From the NCBI GenBank assembly GCA_034666705.1, contig JAXDLH010000176.1:1-15684 (forward strand): a stretch of 15,684 bases of DNA, read 5' to 3'. The notes under the pieces are model-generated. The model did not search any database. It was not told the origin of the DNA and saw nothing but the letters and a program-made list of their open reading frames with translations. Made by a program: the position numbers and the translations under genes. Shown one piece after another: positions 1 to 6,727 of the stretch. This DNA comes from JAXDLH01 sp034666705. GTDB lineage: Bacteria > Chloroflexota > UBA6077 > SHYK01. How positions within the stretch are numbered: the first letter of the stretch is position 1; every line of letters begins with the position of its first letter.

Positions 1-36
1 ATCCGGGCTCTATGTACTGCATCCCTGTCCGTCCGC

Positions 37-1272
37 TTAGATCTTCGGGCCCGTGTACTCCGCGATGTACACACCGCCGGTGCGCCGGTCCGTGCAGTAG
101 ATCAGGCCATTCGGGTCGACCCAGAGATCGTTGATCTGCGGAGCCGCCTGTCCTTCTGGTGACGGTGGAATGAAGTAGCCGACTTCCTCGGGCCGATCCG
201 GGTCCGAGATGTCGTGAATGCGCACGCCCGCGTTGAAGTACGTCGAGAAGATCAGCCGTTCGCTCACATAGCCATTTGCGTAATTCTCGTGGACGTTGTG
301 TGGCCCAAACCGCAGGGGGCGGTCGTCAAAGCTCGCCCACGGGGAGCCTTGCGGCGGGACCGGCGCCTTGAAACTGCTGACCATTACGGGATTGAGCTCA
401 GCGCGCACGTCGATCAGCCAAATGCGCTTGTCCCCATTGCGCTCGCGACCGCCGTCGACCGTCTCGCACACCTCCACGACTAGATCACGGCCCGGCAGTG
501 GCAGGCTGGTGTGCGAGTAGCCGCCGAAGGGCGGGCACCAGTTAATGCGGCTGAGGTAGCGGATGTCGTTGAGATCGCTGGTATCGAGGATCACCATGCC
601 GGCATCGGTGCACGAGGCGTAGGCGCGCTGGCCGTTCGGGTGGGGAATGACACCGTGCACCTGCAAATGGTTGTGGTGCGGGTCCAGCGCTTCCCACCGC
701 TCGGCGTCCGTATCCTTCTGCCCCGGCAGCCACCACGAACCGGCCAGCTGCGGGTTGGCGGGGTCGGAGAGGTCCAGCACGCGCAGCCCGCGGCTGCGGG
801 CGCCGGGTGCCTGGGCGGCGATCCAGGCGTAAGGCGCATCGCGGAACCAGATACGATGCACGCCATTGCGGTCGCCCGTGGGGTAGAAGGCGACCTTTTT
901 CGGGTCGGTGGGGTCGTCCAGGTTATAGACATTGACGCCGCAGACTGGCGGCGTATCCCCGGATGGCGGGAGGTACGAGATCCATTCGCTATTCTGAATG
1001 AGCGTGTTGCCGACGATCTGCACCTTGTGGTTGTGGGTGTTTGGCGGGTGGCTCAACTGGCGTACGACCTGCGGGTTCTCGACGTCTGCACAGTCGAGGA
1101 TCGTAAGCGCCTTGTCGCTGGAGCCGACGTGGGCGACATAGACGTAGTCCCCAACCTTGATGAGCTGCATGCCGTCGCCGCAGCCGTTGAGATCGTGGTG
1201 CGCGATCAGGCGCGTGTTCGCGGTCATGCTGTGCGCCGCCATATCCCTGATGCGCTGCAACGTCTGTGCCAC
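37..1272 (-). CDS. LVIVD-repeat beta-propeller protein
   Basis: A 411-residue protein built from repeated beta-propeller blades with the LVIVD-type signature 'hhhhD.sDp.nP'. Clear copies are LTILDCADVENPQVV (about 56-70), LRVLDLSDPANPQLAG (163-178), MVILDTSDLNDIRYL (226-240) and VRIHDISDPDRPEEVG near the C-terminus. Histidine-rich stretches (NTHNHKV about 78-84, HHNHLQVHG about 199-207, FGPHNVHEN about 322-330) recur at blade edges and could bind metal, which is inference. There is no signal peptide, so it is probably cytosolic. The GTG start is supported by AAGGAG at 1280-1285, 7 bases upstream, and by a good promoter at 1300-1328. The family has no settled biochemical role; the fold resembles selenium-binding/methanethiol-oxidase propellers, but I cannot assign that activity. 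It is transcribed away from the Vgb-like lipoprotein gene. Confidence 0.85.
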   Translation of the reverse strand: MAQTLQRIRDMAAHSMTANTRLIAHHDLNGCGDGMQLIKVGDYVYVAHVGSSDKALTILDCADVENPQVVRQLSHPPNTHNHKVQIVGNTLIQNSEWISYLPPSGDTPPVCGVNVYNLDDPTDPKKVAFYPTGDRNGVHRIWFRDAPYAWIAAQAPGARSRGLRVLDLSDPANPQLAGSWWLPGQKDTDAERWEALDPHHNHLQVHGVIPHPNGQRAYASCTDAGMVILDTSDLNDIRYLSRINWCPPFGGYSHTSLPLPGRDLVVEVCETVDGGRERNGDKRIWLIDVRAELNPVMVSSFKAPVPPQGSPWASFDDRPLRFGPHNVHENYANGYVSERLIFSTYFNAGVRIHDISDPDRPEEVGYFIPPSPEGQAAPQINDLWVDPNGLIYCTDRRTGGVYIAEYTGPKI

Positions 1273-1286
1273 GGTTGTGCTCCTTC

Positions 1287-1351
1287 GGCGTTTGACCCGA
1301 GATACCCTTACGGCATCGAGCCTGTCAAGCTGGCGCTAGCAGTCAAACGCC
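1287..1351. repeat. 10-bp perfect inverted repeat flanking the promoter
   Basis: GGCGTTTGAC at 1287-1296 is exactly complementary to GTCAAACGCC at 1342-1351, with 45 bases between. The spacer holds the predicted promoter of the LVIVD gene. The left arm would fall in its 5' untranslated region and the right arm upstream of -35. It could be a pair of operator half-sites, or the ends of a tiny 65-bp insertion; no flanking target-site duplication is visible. Confidence 0.5.
1300..1328 (-). promoter_or_regulatory. Sigma-70-type promoter for the LVIVD gene
   Basis: On the minus strand a perfect -35 box TTGACA (1323-1328) is followed after exactly 17 bases by GTATCT (1300-1305), a weak -10. The expected start is near 1292, about 20 bases before the GTG start. 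The whole promoter lies between the arms of a 10-bp inverted repeat (1287-1296 and 1342-1351). Confidence 0.5.
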
Positions 1352-1547
1352 TTGTGGGAGCGGCGAGCGACGCCGAGCAACGGTCGTCGATGCATTCCGG
1401 AACGGTGAGCGGCCCGCTGCGCACGGCCGCACCGAGGTAATCCTCCGCGTCGAGGATCGTCACCAGGAGACCAGCGCCAGCGGGGAGCGCGGCGGCGGTC
1501 AGGCCGTTGGACCCCGCCCCGACGATCACGACGTCCGGATCAGCCAC
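1308..1547 (-). pseudogene. Truncated N-terminus of an FAD-dependent oxidoreductase (phytoene dehydrogenase-like)
   Basis: From a GTG at 1547 the frame encodes a recognisable dinucleotide-binding N-terminus: DVVIVGAGSNGLTAAAL (GxGxxG Rossmann fingerprint, residues 5-21), then LLVTILDAEDYLGAAVRSG and LTVPECIDDRCSA. This matches the start of NAD(P)/FAD-dependent phytoene-desaturase-type enzymes, usually about 500 residues long. Similarity stops near residue 59 (about position 1371). After about 20 unrelated residues the frame ends, so more than 85 percent of the enzyme is absent. Substitutions at usually conserved spots (LPAGAGL for the expected LxARAGL, GAAVRS for GGAVRS) suggest decay. The break lies within about 20 bases of the inverted repeat ending at 1351. 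It is very unlikely to make a functional product. Confidence 0.7.
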
Positions 1548-1649
1548 GGCAGCCCTCGATGCGCGTCAGGTACAGTAGCTGTTGCTGCTGCCCAGCGCAT
1601 TTCCGTCGCGCACGCATAGCCCCTGACTCCTCTTCGGTGGTGGCATACC

Positions 1650-2786
1650 ATGCTCCTTCTGAAAGCTCGACCGCGCGTACCGCTTGTCGTCGGCATCCTT
1701 GCGCTTGCCGCGCTCCTGACCGGATGCATCGGTCCGTTTGCGCCGGCGCCCCAGCCAACGGCCGCGACGCCATCGCCAGCAGCGACCCCGCGTCCCACAA
1801 CTGGACCACTGGTGATCCCCCCTACTCAGGTGCCCGGGCCGGACATCGAGAGCTACGCCGTCCGTGAGATCCCGCTGCCCGAGGGTCAACGATCCCCGCA
1901 AATGGTGTGGATCGGCACCGACGGCATGGTCTGGACGACCAACAAAGCCAGCAACAGCCTGTCACGCCTCGACCCGAAGAGTGGCGCCTTTCGCACCTGG
2001 ACGATCCCCACGCCAGAATCCGGCCTGGTTGGACTGACGGTCGATTACAACAATCGCGTCTGGTTCACCGAGATGGATGCGAACAAAATCGGGATGCTCG
2101 ACGCCACCACCGAACAGTTCCAGGAGTGGCAATTGCCGACCGCGGGGGCCCGACCCAGCTCGCTCATCGCCGATGGCAACGGCACGTGGGTAACGGCGCC
2201 GCCGAGGGCATCCGCCATCTGGTTCACCGAGCCGGGCGCCAATCAGGTAGGTCATCTGGATCTCGCCACGAACCAGATCAGCGAGTACCCGGTGCCAACC
2301 GCTGACTCCGGCGTGGATGCGATTGCGTGGGGGCCAGACGGCCTCGCGATATTCGCCGAGCCGGGCAGCTTCAAGCTCGGGGCGGTGACACCCGACACGC
2401 ACGACGTGCAGGAGGCGTCCATCCCGCTGGATGGGCAGGGGGCGGGTCGGGTCGTGACGGATGCGAGTGACCGGATCTGGATCACGAGCCCCAGCGGCGG
2501 CGTGCTCGGGTTGCTCAGCTACCGCACAGGGACGTGGGTCACCGGGCCGCCCCCGACCCAACGGTCGCAACCCTATGGGCTCACCATCGATCGGTGGGGG
2601 TATGCATGGTTCACCGAGCTGGATCCGGACCAGATTGCGCGCTACGACCCGACAGGGGCCCAATTCCGGGAGTGGCCGCTGCCGCCCAACGCTGGCTGCC
2701 GCGCGCTCGCCACTGATGCCAACGGGGGCATCTGGTGCGCCGCCTCGGGGCGCGACAGCCTGATCGTCTTCGCGCCCGCCAGCTAG
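1650..2786 (+). CDS. Lipoprotein with Vgb-like (streptogramin lyase-like) beta-propeller
   Basis: A 378-residue protein that starts with a lipoprotein signal: basic MLLLKARPR, a hydrophobic stretch (about 11-23) and lipobox LLTGC with Cys26 as the predicted lipidated residue. A Pro/Thr/Ala-rich linker (27-62) leads to a propeller of six or seven blades of Vgb type, each with 'VWFTE....n.ig.ld..t..f.eW.lP'. Copies begin near residues 93, 137, 190 and 232, with further copies towards the C-terminus (for example YAWFTELDPDQIARYD). Vgb itself linearises streptogramin antibiotics, but most propellers of this kind have unknown roles and I cannot see its catalytic His/Glu set, so drug resistance should not be inferred. 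It is probably anchored outside the membrane. The start fits the signal peptide; the ribosome-binding site is weak (GGTGG just upstream). Confidence 0.85.
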   Translation: MLLLKARPRVPLVVGILALAALLTGCIGPFAPAPQPTAATPSPAATPRPTTGPLVIPPTQVPGPDIESYAVREIPLPEGQRSPQMVWIGTDGMVWTTNKASNSLSRLDPKSGAFRTWTIPTPESGLVGLTVDYNNRVWFTEMDANKIGMLDATTEQFQEWQLPTAGARPSSLIADGNGTWVTAPPRASAIWFTEPGANQVGHLDLATNQISEYPVPTADSGVDAIAWGPDGLAIFAEPGSFKLGAVTPDTHDVQEASIPLDGQGAGRVVTDASDRIWITSPSGGVLGLLSYRTGTWVTGPPPTQRSQPYGLTIDRWGYAWFTELDPDQIARYDPTGAQFREWPLPPNAGCRALATDANGGIWCAASGRDSLIVFAPAS

Positions 2787-2818
2787 CCTTCCGCCCCGGC
2801 GATCTCTTCGCGCCCCCT

Positions 2819-2839
2819 GCGAGCGTGTTACACGCTCGC
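2819..2839. terminator. Perfect 21-bp dyad downstream of the lipoprotein gene
   Basis: GCGAGCGTGT (2819-2828), a central T, then ACACGCTCGC (2830-2839) form an exact 10-bp inverted repeat 33 bases after the stop codon of the lipoprotein gene. Its place suggests a transcription-ending hairpin, but no T-run follows and the loop would have to open to about 3 bases. An operator for the downstream block is the alternative. Confidence 0.4.
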
Positions 2840-3168
2840 ATTCGCATCACAACTGCGCCGATGTCTGCTAGGCATGGCCCGTATGGGTCGTGCCCAGTTT
2901 TCCACAGCGATTGTGGAAACCTATGGTGGAAAGTGCAGTGTGCTAACGGTGGATAAGTCGCATCCGGACCGTCGGGACAGCGGGTAGTGCCGAATGAACC
3001 TCGTGTACCCGCCCGGATGGCGCCATCCCTATCCTAAAATTCGGGCACGAGCTGGGCCCCGGGAATCCTGCAATCGACCGGTTACCACCCCGATGGCCGA
3101 TCATTCGTTCTACAATGTGCGCAGATTGCGCGGCTGACGGCGTCGTTGAACGCGGCTGGCCGCAGATG
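2840..3168. other. Gene-free region upstream of rplI with dyads and DnaA-box-like sites
   Basis: This is the longest gene-free stretch of the window. It holds DnaA-box-like 9-mers at 2898-2956 (listed separately) and an exact 14-bp palindrome GGATGGCGCCATCC at 3015-3028. It also holds overlapping inverted repeats: CGGGTA 2981-2986 with TACCCG 3006-3011, CTCGTG 3000-3005 with CACGAG 3046-3051, and GTGCCGAAT 2987-2995 with the near-complement ATTCGGGCAC 3039-3048. TACAAT at 3111-3116 could be the -10 box for rplI, about 67 bases before its start codon, but no convincing -35 box accompanies it. I see no tRNA or coding sequence here. Confidence 0.5.
2898..2956. promoter_or_regulatory. Cluster of DnaA-box-like sites
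   Basis: TTTTCCACA at 2898-2906 fits the relaxed DnaA box TTWTNCACA. Its inverted partner TGTGGAAAC at 2912-2920 reads GTTTCCACA on the minus strand, making an 8-bp perfect dyad with a 5-base gap. GGTGGATAA at 2948-2956 reads TTATCCACC on the minus strand, one base off TTATCCACA. TGGTGGAAA at 2924-2932 is a weaker relative (TTTCCACCA). Four related sites in 59 bases upstream of rplI-dnaB suggest DnaA binding, but this is not proven from sequence alone. Confidence 0.4.
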
Positions 3169-3176
3169 AAAGGAGG
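3169..3176 (+). promoter_or_regulatory. Strong ribosome-binding site of rplI
   Basis: AAAGGAGG lies 6 bases before the GTG at 3183 and fixes that start. It is the closest match to the anti-Shine-Dalgarno sequence in this window. Confidence 0.8.
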
Positions 3177-3182
3177 CCGAAC

Positions 3183-3632
3183 GTGAAGGTCGTGCTCCAG
3201 AAGGATGTGCCGACGCTTGGCAAGGTCGGCGATATCAAAGAGGTCGCCGACGGCTATGCCCGCAATTACTTGATCCCCCACAAGCTGGCGGCCCCGGCCA
3301 CCCGCACCGCGGTGGCGAATGTGGTCGCCCACAACGCCTCGGAGGCGCGTCAGCACGAGCGGAAGGACGCGGAGAATCGCGCCCTGGCAGCGAAGATCGA
3401 CGCGACGCCGCTGACGATCCAGGCGCGGACAGGTGAGCAGGGCCGGCTCTACGGGTCGATCACCTCCGCTGACGTGGCCGAGGCGCTGGCCAAGTCGCTC
3501 GGGCAGACGATCGACAAGCGCGACGTCGAGCTGGAAGAGCCGATTCGCACGCTGGGTCAGCACACCGCGAAAGTGCACGTAGCGCGCGGTATCACCGCCA
3601 CGTTGAAGGTGACGGTCGAGCCCGACAAGTAG
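3183..3632 (+). CDS. rplI: Large-subunit ribosomal protein L9
   Basis: The 149-residue product has the normal length of bacterial L9. The conserved N-terminal rRNA-binding domain opens MKVVLQKDVPTLGKVGD and continues IKEVADGYARNYLIPHKLA (about 19-37). A charged connecting helix follows (about 41-75), then the C-terminal domain with GRLYGSITSADVAEAL, typical of L9. L9 binds 23S rRNA at the base of the L1 stalk and reaches towards neighbouring ribosomes. The usual upstream partners rpsF, ssb and rpsR are absent, so here rplI appears to lead its own unit. dnaB follows after 171 bases in the same direction, a common bacterial order. Start codon is GTG with a very strong ribosome-binding site. Confidence 0.97.
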   Translation: MKVVLQKDVPTLGKVGDIKEVADGYARNYLIPHKLAAPATRTAVANVVAHNASEARQHERKDAENRALAAKIDATPLTIQARTGEQGRLYGSITSADVAEALAKSLGQTIDKRDVELEEPIRTLGQHTAKVHVARGITATLKVTVEPDK

Positions 3633-3662
3633 CAGAGCGGGGCAGACGCCAGCACAGCAGCG

Positions 3663-3677
3663 CGGGGGTTGCCCCCG
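3663..3677 (+). terminator. GC hairpin between rplI and dnaB
   Basis: CGGGGG (3663-3668), loop TTG, CCCCCG (3672-3677) form a perfect 6-bp stem 30 bases after the rplI stop. Only a weak pyrimidine stretch follows, so it may weaken transcription into dnaB or protect the rplI transcript rather than stop transcription fully. Confidence 0.35.
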
Positions 3678-3803
3678 TCTAAGGCATGGCCGGGGCAACT
3701 CCAACGCTGCGGCAATCGCGTAGGTACAGCACGTCGCAAGCCGAGCAGGTCGTGAGAGTGATGAGAGACGGAACGCAGAACGAGAGCGCAGGACGGGCGT
3801 GCG

Positions 3804-5156
3804 ATGGCTGTTGAGCTGGCAACCGACCGTAGCTTTGAGCCGCTGCCGCCCCATAACACCGAGGCGGAAGAGTCAGTCCTGGGCAGCCTGCTGATCGATC
3901 CCGAGGCGATCGAGGCCGTCGCCAACTTCCTGCACGCGGCCGACTTCTATCACCCGCGTAATCGCGACGTGTACGGCGCCATGCTGCGCCTCTTCGAGCG
4001 CCGCCAGCCCACCGACTTCGTCATGGTGTGTGACGAGCTCGAGCGCGCCGGGCAGCTCGACGCCATCGGCGGCTTCGGCTACCTCTCGCGCATCCTCACC
4101 GTCGTCCCCACCTCGATTAACGTCGAGTCCTACGCGCGCGTCGTCGAGCGCACGGCCGTCATGCGCCGTCTGATCGGCGCCGCCGGCCGCATCGCCGCCA
4201 TCGGCTACGGCGACCACGCGAGCGTGCAAGAGGCGCTCGACAAGGCGGAGCAGGAGCTGTTCGGGGTCACCCAGTTCCGCGTCGAGCGCGAGTTCATGCA
4301 CATTCGTGACGTGCTCTCTGAGTATCTGGAGCAGATCCAGCTCGGCTCGGACGCGCCGGCCGCCAGCGCCGCGGTGCCAACCGGCTTCATCGACCTCGAC
4401 CGGCTGCTCGGCGGCTTCCAGCGCTCGGACCTCATCATCCTCGCCGCGCGCCCAAGCCTTGGCAAGACGGCGCTGGCCCTCAACATTGCCCGCAACGCCG
4501 GCGTGAAGTTCAATCAGACGACGGGCATCTTCAGCGTCGAGATGAGCCGCTGGCAGATCGCCCAGCGCTTCCTCTCAACCGAGTCGGACGTCGACTCATC
4601 CCGGGTACGCGAAGGCCGGCTGACCGACGCCGACCTGCGCAAGCTGGTTGAGGGGCTGGAGACACTCTCCCGCGCGCCAATCTACATCGACGATACGCCC
4701 GGCATCACGATCAGTGAGCTGCGCGCCAAGGCGCGGCGGCTGCATGCCGACCATCCGCTCGACCTGATCGTCGTCGACTACCTGCAGCTCGTGAGCGGCA
4801 GCGTGCCCGAGAACCGCGTGCAGGCAATCTCCGAGGTCACCCGCTCGCTCAAGGGGCTCGCTCGCGAGCTCAACGTGCCGGTGCTCGCACTCTCGCAGCT
4901 TTCGCGCGCCGTGGAGGGCCGCTCGCCGCACATCCCGATGCTCTCCGACCTGAGGGATTCGGGCTCGATCGAGCAGGACGCCGACGTGGTGATCTTCATT
5001 TATCGCGAGGACGTATACGACCGCGAGACGGAGCGCAAAGGGATCACCGAGCTGCACGTGGCGAAGCATCGCAACGGACCGACCGGCGTGATCGAGCTGC
5101 TCTTTATGGAGCGCAGCACTCGGTTCGTGGACCTCGGCGAAGCGCCGCGCGTCTGA
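3804..5156 (+). CDS. dnaB: Replicative DNA helicase DnaB
   Basis: A 450-residue DnaB of standard length. The N-terminal helical domain begins with NTEAEESVLGSLLIDPEAI (about 14-32). The C-terminal RecA-like motor has Walker A ARPSLGKT (215-222, with Leu where Met is usual), Walker B LIVVDYLQL with Asp325, and the late motif DLRDSGSIEQDADVVIFIYRED, all hallmark DnaB sequences. It forms a hexameric ring that unwinds the fork 5' to 3' on the lagging strand, with primase as partner. No intein interrupts the Walker A or other motifs, a common insertion site in this gene. The ATG has only a modest upstream site (AGGA near 3791). The next gene, 95 bases downstream, encodes the probable loader. Confidence 0.97.
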   Translation: MAVELATDRSFEPLPPHNTEAEESVLGSLLIDPEAIEAVANFLHAADFYHPRNRDVYGAMLRLFERRQPTDFVMVCDELERAGQLDAIGGFGYLSRILTVVPTSINVESYARVVERTAVMRRLIGAAGRIAAIGYGDHASVQEALDKAEQELFGVTQFRVEREFMHIRDVLSEYLEQIQLGSDAPAASAAVPTGFIDLDRLLGGFQRSDLIILAARPSLGKTALALNIARNAGVKFNQTTGIFSVEMSRWQIAQRFLSTESDVDSSRVREGRLTDADLRKLVEGLETLSRAPIYIDDTPGITISELRAKARRLHADHPLDLIVVDYLQLVSGSVPENRVQAISEVTRSLKGLARELNVPVLALSQLSRAVEGRSPHIPMLSDLRDSGSIEQDADVVIFIYREDVYDRETERKGITELHVAKHRNGPTGVIELLFMERSTRFVDLGEAPRV

Positions 5157-5168
5157 GTGCGGAGTGCG
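5155..5168. repeat. Short tandem repeat at the dnaB stop
   Basis: GAGTGCG occurs twice in tandem (5155-5161, 5162-5168), overlapping the last two bases of the dnaB stop codon. Only two copies are present. Confidence 0.5.
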
Positions 5169-5190
5169 GAACACTGACTATCCGTGCGTG

Positions 5191-5206
5191 CTGAGCTTGC
5201 CGAAGG
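5191..5206. repeat. Possible copy of a dispersed intergenic repeat
   Basis: CTGAGCTTGCCGAAGG lies in the 95-base gap between dnaB and the loader gene. It closely resembles the CTGAGCTTGTCGAAGG-type motif that I recall as abundant between genes in Chloroflexota and some other bacteria. Only one copy is in this window, so repetition cannot be shown here. Confidence 0.35.
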
Positions 5207-5251
5207 ACACGAGCGGACCGTTGATGCAAGGATCAGACCGAGGAAGGTGAC

Positions 5252-6667
5252 GTGGAGCGGCTGAGCGACGTCCTGAAGCGATTGGGGATCGACGAGGTCC
5301 TCCTACCCGCGACCGACACGGATGGAGTCGAGGATGATGGGGGAACCAGCGAGCCGGTCTGCCCATTCTGTGGTGGCGTCGGTTTCGTGCGGCGCAACGT
5401 GCCGCTCAGCCATCCGGACTTCGGCAAGGCGTTCCCGTGTAGCTGCAAGTCGGGGGAGATCGCCACGCAGCGCCGCACCCGCCTGGAGAAGCTCTCCAAC
5501 CTGGGCGCGCTCACCCGCCTGACGTTCGACACCCTCATCGCCGATGGCCGCAACCCGGAGACGCCGGAGCACCGCCACCGCTTCCGCATCGCCATCGCGG
5601 CCGCCCAGCAGTTCGCCGCCGAGCCGCGGGGTTGGCTCGTGCTCGTCGGGCCGCCCGGCTGCGGGAAAACGCACCTCGCGGCCGCCATCGCCAATGTGCG
5701 GCTGGCACTCAGCGAGCCGGCGCTCTTCGTCGTCGTCCCCGACCTGCTCGATCATCTCCGCGCCACGTACAGCCCCACGAGCGACGTGACCTACGATGAG
5801 TTCTTCGAGAACGTGCGTACGGCGCCGCTGTTGATCCTGGACGATCTTGGCACGCAGAGCAGCACCCCGTGGGCCATGGAGAAGCTGTTCCAGCTCCTGA
5901 ACGCGCGCTACAATGACCGCCTTCCAACCGTGGTGACGAGTAACCACGCACTCGACGATCTCGACGAGCGGCTCCGCGTGCGGCTCACCGACCCCGACTT
6001 CGCGCAGGTATGCCACGTCCAGCCCCCGCAATCGGCCGTGTTGCAGCGGCTCGGCGCGGCACCCGAGATGCTGCGCCACATGACGTTCGAGACGTTCGAG
6101 CCAGAGGGCAAGTGCGTCGACACCCAGCACAAGTCGGGGCTGCGCGGCGCCTTCGACGCGGCGCAGAGCTTCGCGGAACGGCCAGCCGGCTGGCTCGTCC
6201 TGCAGGGCACCTATGGCTGCGGGAAGACGCACCTCGCCGCCGCGATCGCCAACGCCCGCGGGGCTACCAACCAGCCCGCCACGTTCGTCTCCGTGCCGGA
6301 CCTGCTCGACCACCTGCGCTCGACCTATGCGCCCGAGAGCCGGGTGACGTATGACGAGCTGTTCGAGACGGTGCGCACCAGCCCGCTGCTGATCCTGGAC
6401 GACCTTGGTACGCAGTCCACAACGGCCTGGGCGGAGGAGAAGCTCTACCAGCTATTCAACTACCGGTACAACGCGCGCCTCGCTACTGTCGTCACGACCA
6501 ACCTCACGATTGACGATCTCGACCCGCGCCTCGCGTCACGGCTCAGCGACCAGAGCCTGAGCCAGATCGTGGAGGTCTTCGCGCCCGATTATCGCCGCCC
6601 CGACTCACGCCCCCGCGGCGGCACTCCCCGCCGCCCGCCCCAGGGGCGGGGCGGCGGACGACGGTAG
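5252..6667 (+). CDS. Helicase-loader-like ATPase with zinc finger and two tandem AAA+ domains (DnaC/DnaI/IstB type)
   Basis: A 471-residue protein, clearly longer than single-domain DnaC or DnaI (about 250-310). An N-terminal DnaI-like zinc site has Cys37, Cys40, Cys63 and Cys65. Module 1: Walker A GPPGCGKT (133-140), Walker B LLILDDLG (Asp197-Asp198), sensor-1 Asn231, arginines 240 and 244. Module 2 repeats every motif: GTYGCGKT (319-326), LLILDDLG (Asp383-Asp384), Asn417, Arg426 and Arg430. All spacings between matching residues are exactly 186. The C-terminus is an Arg/Gly/Pro tail (about 448-471). Being 95 bases after dnaB, it probably loads or remodels the DnaB ring; this is inferred from family and position. 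The GTG start is supported by AGGAAGG at 5241-5247. A transposition ATPase (IstB) is less likely because no transposase is nearby. Confidence 0.85.
   Translation: MERLSDVLKRLGIDEVLLPATDTDGVEDDGGTSEPVCPFCGGVGFVRRNVPLSHPDFGKAFPCSCKSGEIATQRRTRLEKLSNLGALTRLTFDTLIADGRNPETPEHRHRFRIAIAAAQQFAAEPRGWLVLVGPPGCGKTHLAAAIANVRLALSEPALFVVVPDLLDHLRATYSPTSDVTYDEFFENVRTAPLLILDDLGTQSSTPWAMEKLFQLLNARYNDRLPTVVTSNHALDDLDERLRVRLTDPDFAQVCHVQPPQSAVLQRLGAAPEMLRHMTFETFEPEGKCVDTQHKSGLRGAFDAAQSFAERPAGWLVLQGTYGCGKTHLAAAIANARGATNQPATFVSVPDLLDHLRSTYAPESRVTYDELFETVRTSPLLILDDLGTQSTTAWAEEKLYQLFNYRYNARLATVVTTNLTIDDLDPRLASRLSDQSLSQIVEVFAPDYRRPDSRPRGGTPRRPPQGRGGGRR
6628..6657 (+). terminator. Strong GC hairpin inside the 3' end of the loader gene
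   Basis: The left arm (6628-6641) and right arm (6643-6657) pair almost completely, with one bulged base, around a single A at 6642; real folding would open a few central pairs. It lies within the last codons, 7 bases before the TAG stop, and encodes part of the Arg/Gly-rich tail. No T-run follows, so it is a terminator candidate only. Confidence 0.4.
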
Positions 6668-6727
6668 CAGGGGTGACGCTCGCCCTGGACGCTATGCCGG
6701 GTAACAGTCGCTGACAATGAATCTGCT

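Noticed and set aside
511..1440. A 309-residue open frame on the plus strand
   Set aside because: It is antisense to the LVIVD gene, with Val/Ala/Arg-rich composition and no recognisable motif.
1650..2786. The lipoprotein as a streptogramin-resistance (vgb) gene
   Set aside because: The propeller repeats match, but the lyase active-site residues are not evident. The secreted lipoprotein form also differs from cytosolic Vgb.
2840..3182. The region upstream of rplI as the chromosome origin
   Set aside because: DnaA-box-like sites are present, but there is no long AT-rich unwinding tract and no dnaA or dnaN nearby. Kept only as a DnaA-site finding.
2943..3854. A 303-residue open frame on the minus strand
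   Set aside because: It runs across rplI and the dnaB start on the opposite strand, with Arg/Leu-rich low-information sequence. GC-rich codon use creates such shadows.
3804..5156. An intein or other insertion in dnaB
   Set aside because: dnaB often carries inteins at Walker A, but this copy is 450 residues with contiguous motifs.
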